A stretch of DNA of 64,000 nucleotides, from positions 89,831-153,830 of the forward strand of contig JAQUOU010000007.1 of assembly GCA_028716975.1 (NCBI GenBank), given 5' to 3'. Every line of letters begins with the position of its first letter. The stretch's first letter is position 1. Under the pieces are notes generated by a model. The model was not told the origin of the DNA and made no database searches. It worked only from the letters and a program-made list of their open reading frames with translations. Position numbers and translations under genes: made by a program. The DNA is from Methylobacter sp. (GTDB taxonomy: Bacteria > Pseudomonadota > Gammaproteobacteria > Methylococcales > Methylomonadaceae). Of the stretch, positions 60,540 to 64,000 are shown piece after piece.

Positions 60540-61010
60540 ACAAAGAATCCCTGACCAGATTCGAAACTCTCTGCCACATGGCGCCATTGAAGCGTTCGAT
60601 AGGATGGGTTAGGCCGGTTTGCTTAATAACCCGCCGGTGTGGTTTCTGCGGGATAACATCCCCCTAAGACTCAAAGAGGTCGGTGGGGAATACGGCCTGT
60701 TACCGATAAGTCGCCGGTATTTTGTGCCAAAGCCGCTTGGCACTGTCCTTGCTACGATCACCGCTATGAAAGGCGATAACCTGCCGCGTGTTAGCGGCTA
60801 TCGCGATCCAACTCCAGTGTTTGGCACTTTTCGGGGCAACGACCCCCCCTTTCGTCAGCCTCGACCGTGAACAAGCGAACAGTCGAACCCGGCAACCCCA
60901 TGATGTGCAAGTTCAAGCCCAAGTGGGTAGGCAATCTAACGGACAAGGCCGCAACAACCCTCAGCAGCCTCGTCAGGCTGACCCCGACAATACGACAAAT
61001 TTCCCGTAAC
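60540..61010 (-). pseudogene. degenerate IS1-family transposase
   Basis: Minus-strand frames encode LREICRIVGVSLTRLLRVVA, then VAPKSAKHWSWIAIAANTRQVIAFH, GDRSKDSAKRLWHKIPATY and KPHRRVIKQTGLTHPIERFN, in the order of an IS1-family transposase. There is a frameshift near 60845 and in-frame stops at about 60708 and 60670. The N-terminal zinc region and both element ends are missing or unrecognised. Confidence 0.8.
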
Positions 61011-61086
61011 TAGTTGCGCTCTAACAGGACCTTTTTAATGAGTTCTCCGGTTTCTTCCCTAATAGATTTGAATGCACAATCCGCCA

Positions 61087-61321
61087 CACACTACCGGTCA
61101 CACGCGGCTTTAAAAGCGCCGTCAACCGAGTCGGCAAACTGGCGGTTGAACAGGCCCAAAAAGATGGAGTGGAATACAACCATTTCACCTTTCATGATAT
61201 AAAAAGGCGGGCAATCACCGACACTAAAGGGGATAAAATGAAAGCCTCCGGACACCGATCCGCCAGCATGATACGCGTCTACGACGTGACGCCGGATGTC
61301 GTGGAGCCGACAAGAAAATAA
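61087..61321 (+). pseudogene. C-terminal stub of a tyrosine integrase
   Basis: The frame ends FTFHDIKRRAITDTKGDKMK, ASGHRSASMIRVYD and VTPDVVEPTRK, which matches the last part of a phage-type integrase: the histidine of the H-x-x-R region (HDIKRR), GHRS and the tyrosine nucleophile in RVYD. The rest of the gene is absent. It lies 118 bases left of the tRNA-His fragment and points to an older element at this site. Confidence 0.78.
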
Positions 61322-61438
61322 GAATTTTTACATCAATGCCTGCCGGTAAAAATAAAAACTGGAAGCCGAAAATAACAGCCTATTGCACCTAGCTGACGTT
61401 TTTGAACGCCTCTTTTTTAATTAAGTGTTTGATTTTAT

Positions 61439-61489
61439 TGGAGTGACCGACGTGGCTCGAACCCGCGACAACCGGAATCACAATCCGGT
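61439..61489 (-). tRNA. 3' fragment of tRNA-His (attachment site)
   Basis: On the minus strand the sequence reads CCGGATTGTGATTCCGG, the anticodon arm with anticodon GTG, followed by TTGTCGCGGGTTCGAGCC and an acceptor-like end with a CCA. The D-arm and 5' half are missing and the T-stem is partly mismatched. It is not a working tRNA. Integrative elements often leave such a 3' copy at one end of the island, and an integrase gene starts 162 bases away. Confidence 0.8.
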
Positions 61490-61650
61490 TTAATGGGTGT
61501 TTTTCTGTGTTAATTGCCCTTCCATAGTTCAAACTATTTTAAGATAAATCAATTAGTTAACTATCATCCCTTGTTTGTTGTGTTGATTTGTATTCTACGA
61601 TATACTGCAATTATGGTTACAAACCGGTTACAAATTTAAAGGGGTGTTTT

Positions 61651-62973
61651 ATGGCAAAAGTTAAGCTGACAGCCGGAAGGATTGCGGGCTTTAAGTGCGA
61701 TGAATCAAGGGCTCAAGCCTTTTTATGGTGTGCCGAAGTACCGGGCTTGGGTGTGCGAGTTACACCAAATTCAACCGCCAAGTGCTACATTTTCCAGTCA
61801 AAAGTTAATGGGCAATCAATGCGCGTGACGATTGGCAGCGTTAAAGTATGGACTATTTCAGACGCCCAAGCCGAAGCTCGATGCTTACAAATCATGATAG
61901 ATAACGGTGAAGACCCGCGCCAAGTGAAAGCTGATAAGCAAGCCGCCAAGGAAGCGGCGAAGCGAGCAAAAGAAGCTGAGGCCGCTGCACGGTTGATGCA
62001 GGAAGCCCGCGAGTCAGTAACAGTACGCATGGCCTGGGATGAATATCTAAAGGTACGGAAGCCTTTTTGGGGTGAGCGTCACTATGCTGACCATATAGAG
62101 GCTATGCAAATCGGCGGCGAAACAAGGAAGCGTAGCCATAAGCTGACTGAACCCGGTACCCTTGCATCATTAGCAGCAGTTCGACTTATTGACCTGACTC
62201 CCGAACTGGTGACGGCATGGGCGAAGGTGGAAGGCGAAAAACGGCCTGGACGCGCCCGACTTGCAAGCCGCCTCTTATCTGTTTTTCTAACATGGTGCGC
62301 AGCATATCCGGCTTATCGGGAAATTGTTAAAGGTAACGCCGCCAAGAACAAATCAGCTCGTGAAGTTCTAGGCAAACCCCAAAAGAAAAATGATGCGTTA
62401 CAACGTGAGCAATTGCCCGCATGGTTCGCCGCCGTTAAACAAATCGGGAACCCTATTATTAGCGCATACCTGCAATGCTTGCTGCTAACAGGGGCGCGCG
62501 CCAATGAATTAACCGCCCTACGCTGGCAGGATGTAGAATTTCAGTGGGGCAGCCTGACCATACGGGACAAGATGCAAGGGTTGAGAGTTATCCCCCTGCC
62601 CCCTTACATGAGTCAATTGCTGGCCGCATTGCCGCGCCGTAATGAGTTTGTTTTTAGCAGCCCTACCGCTGCATCCGGCCACCTGACCGACCCGCACGAT
62701 GCGAATTATAAAGTTTGTGCTGTGACTGGGGTGGATGTGACTCTGCACGGTTTACGCCGTAGCTTTGCCAGTCTGTGCGAATGGATAGAAATTCCCGCCG
62801 GAATCGCTGCACAGATACAGGGACACGCGCCGCAAGGCGTTAGAGAACAGCACTATATTCGCCGCCCGCTCGACCTGTTGCGGATGTGGCATATTAAAAT
62901 CGAAGCGTGGATGTTAGAGCAAGCCGGAATCGAGTTTGTACCGATGCCGATGGGTTTGCGTGTAGTGGCATAA
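61651..62973 (+). CDS. tyrosine-type site-specific integrase
   Basis: A 440-residue integrase of an integrative element: an N-terminal arm-binding domain (about 1-95, LTAGRIAGFKCDE), a core-binding domain and a catalytic domain with R283 (TGARANELTALRW), H366 and R369 (HGLRRSF), H392 (GHAP) and Y402 (HYIRRP). All five residues are intact. The ATG at 61651 has AAGGGG seven bases upstream; the frame is open from 61588 without similarity. It lies next to the tRNA-His fragment and reads into the element. Confidence 0.92.
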   Translation: MAKVKLTAGRIAGFKCDESRAQAFLWCAEVPGLGVRVTPNSTAKCYIFQSKVNGQSMRVTIGSVKVWTISDAQAEARCLQIMIDNGEDPRQVKADKQAAKEAAKRAKEAEAAARLMQEARESVTVRMAWDEYLKVRKPFWGERHYADHIEAMQIGGETRKRSHKLTEPGTLASLAAVRLIDLTPELVTAWAKVEGEKRPGRARLASRLLSVFLTWCAAYPAYREIVKGNAAKNKSAREVLGKPQKKNDALQREQLPAWFAAVKQIGNPIISAYLQCLLLTGARANELTALRWQDVEFQWGSLTIRDKMQGLRVIPLPPYMSQLLAALPRRNEFVFSSPTAASGHLTDPHDANYKVCAVTGVDVTLHGLRRSFASLCEWIEIPAGIAAQIQGHAPQGVREQHYIRRPLDLLRMWHIKIEAWMLEQAGIEFVPMPMGLRVVA

Positions 62974-63075
62974 CGAGTTATCCCCGCCTAGTCTTAGCGG
63001 ATGAAAAGCTGAACACCTTCACCGGCCTGACGGGGATTTTTATTTTGAAGGCGCATTTAGGAAGGAAAATGCACA

Positions 63076-63603
63076 ATGGCATCACCTACAATTGAAAGCT
63101 TACTTGATGTATTAAGGACTAATAAAAACAGAGACCACTGCAGCTCGCGCCTAATTGAACTGATGAAAAAGGAAGTGGAGCCGCAGATTAAGCGTATGAC
63201 AAAAGCGCAGCTAGCGGAAGAACTAGCATGTGCGATTTATGCTATGTATTATGAGGAAGCTGTACTGTACGCCATGGAAGATAACGCTGAAGCAGTCCAC
63301 CGAGACCGCTTAAGGTGGAAGCTTACATCTGGCCATCTTACGAAAGAACTTCAAGAAGCGCCTAAGAAAGCCAGACAGCGCAACGCAAAGAATGCCGCCG
63401 ATACTCGCCATTCGCAGCCTGGAGGCAGCAACGACAAACGGGAAAAAATTCGTGAGCGATGGGCGAGCGGGGGATATAATTCCCGTAATGCTTGCGCCAT
63501 GGTTGAATCAGAAAGGCTTTATATGTCATACGATGCAGCTAGAAAGGCTTTAAGAAACACTCCAGCCCCTCAAAAAAAGATAGTCGATGCTGGCAAAGGC
63601 TAG
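63076..63603 (+). CDS. integrative-element protein of unknown function
   Basis: A 175-residue, charged and mostly helical protein. The N-terminal half (LIELMKKEVEPQIKRMTKAQLAEELACAIYAMYYEEAVLYAME) suggests a helical bundle. The C-terminal part (KREKIRERWASGGYNSRNACAMVESERLYMSYDAARKALRNTP) resembles a short block I associate with small genes near integrases of such islands; it could be a DNA-binding helix-turn-helix. GGAAGG precedes the ATG. Function unknown. Confidence 0.75.
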   Translation: MASPTIESLLDVLRTNKNRDHCSSRLIELMKKEVEPQIKRMTKAQLAEELACAIYAMYYEEAVLYAMEDNAEAVHRDRLRWKLTSGHLTKELQEAPKKARQRNAKNAADTRHSQPGGSNDKREKIRERWASGGYNSRNACAMVESERLYMSYDAARKALRNTPAPQKKIVDAGKG

Positions 63604-63650
63604 CCCATACTCGTATAGCTGACGACACTTTAATTTTTATGTGAATAATA

Positions 63651-63682
63651 GTGAACCTTCATCAACATAAACGAAGGTTCAC
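63651..63682 (+). promoter_or_regulatory. perfect hairpin covering the ribosome-binding site
   Basis: The arms GTGAACCTTC and GAAGGTTCAC flank a 12-base loop and end two bases before the ATG of the excisionase-like gene. GAAGG, the only plausible Shine-Dalgarno, lies in the right arm and would be paired in the mRNA. The same palindrome could also be an operator. Its 10-base perfect arms make chance unlikely. Confidence 0.7.
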
Positions 63683-63684
63683 AA

Positions 63685-63888
63685 ATGAAATCCGCACAAT
63701 TCCCCCCACTTAATCAGGTCGATAGACCAACTGTACCAACCGATGCCGCCGCACATTATCTGAACCGCCGCCCTCAAACTCTTAGAGCATGGGCTTGCTT
63801 GGAAAATGGCGCACTTCGCCCTATTCGCATTAATGGCCGCCTTGCGTGGTCTGTTCCTGGTATCAAGGCGCTGCTAACAGGCTGTTGA
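63685..63888 (+). CDS. excisionase-like small DNA-binding protein
   Basis: A 67-residue protein with a predicted winged-helix/MerR-like fold: TDAAAHYLNRRPQTLRAWACLE followed by RINGRLAWSVPGIKALL. Proteins of this type act as recombination directionality factors or transcription regulators in integrative elements. It lies behind the integrase and the 175-residue protein and is headed by the hairpin at 63651-63682. Nothing recognisable lies in the last 110 bases of the window. Confidence 0.72.
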   Translation: MKSAQFPPLNQVDRPTVPTDAAAHYLNRRPQTLRAWACLENGALRPIRINGRLAWSVPGIKALLTGC

Positions 63889-64000
63889 TTTTATCTCCCC
63901 CGCAAGCCGCATTGATCCGTTGAAGCAGATGCGAGAGTAATTCATAAGATATTGTTATTCATGATAAAATAGTTCTATCTCCAATCTATTGCATTGACCT

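Overview
The window looks like a piece of a gammaproteobacterial chromosome. The rod-shape operon, the lipBA pair, the gamma-type GshA, the zapD-yacG end of the pilus operon, a PEP-CTERM-type surface protein and an aa3-like oxidase cluster would fit a methanotroph-like (Methylococcales) or related environmental lineage. That assignment is inference; no marker gene such as rRNA is present.

Left part (1-18143) is dense core genome. gatCAB (minus, gatB cut by the window edge) is divergent from a long plus-strand cell-envelope operon: mreBCD, mrdA (PBP2), mrdB (RodA), mltB, rlpA, a D,D-carboxypeptidase, a D-amino-acid transaminase, a DUF493 protein, lipB and lipA. It builds the elongasome, trims and recycles peptidoglycan, and ends in lipoate synthesis. 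recQ (minus), gshA and a 4Fe-4S APS reductase follow.

18239-20510 is the most striking accessory stretch: minus-strand cassette-like genes (LysE exporter, VOC protein, ParE-type toxin with antitoxin) separated by a near-canonical attC site and two degenerate ones. They lie divergent from the 5' remnant of an integron-type integrase gene. I read it as a decayed integron.

The middle (20859-43988) is again mostly core: yacG-zapD-coaE-pilD-pilC-pilB, valS, a cold-shock protein, an ubiB-like kinase, ZIP and GDT1 transporters, gcvT-gcvP without gcvH, a PEP-CTERM protein, a HAD hydrolase, a MAPEG protein, and oxidase assembly genes (SCO, CtaG). The matching oxidase (CtaC fused to cytochrome c, CtaD, CtaE, a small membrane protein and a triheme cytochrome) runs toward them on the minus strand (44261-49893). 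CtaD lacks the usual D- and K-channel glutamate and lysine.

The right part (50137-61321) is decaying. An OMF-MFP-RND efflux operon carries frameshifts, nonsense codons and a 17-bp tandem duplication. The tonB-exbB-exbD operon upstream has a frameshift in exbB. IS6 and IS1 relics and an integrase stub follow. At 61439 a 3' fragment of tRNA-His marks an attachment site, and a new integrative element starts with an intact tyrosine integrase, an unknown ORF and an excisionase-like protein whose ribosome-binding site lies in a perfect hairpin. The element runs off the right edge.

Short palindromic repeats built on a TTCGACAGGCTCAGG-like core are scattered through intergenic spaces, several inside longer elements with terminal inverted repeats.
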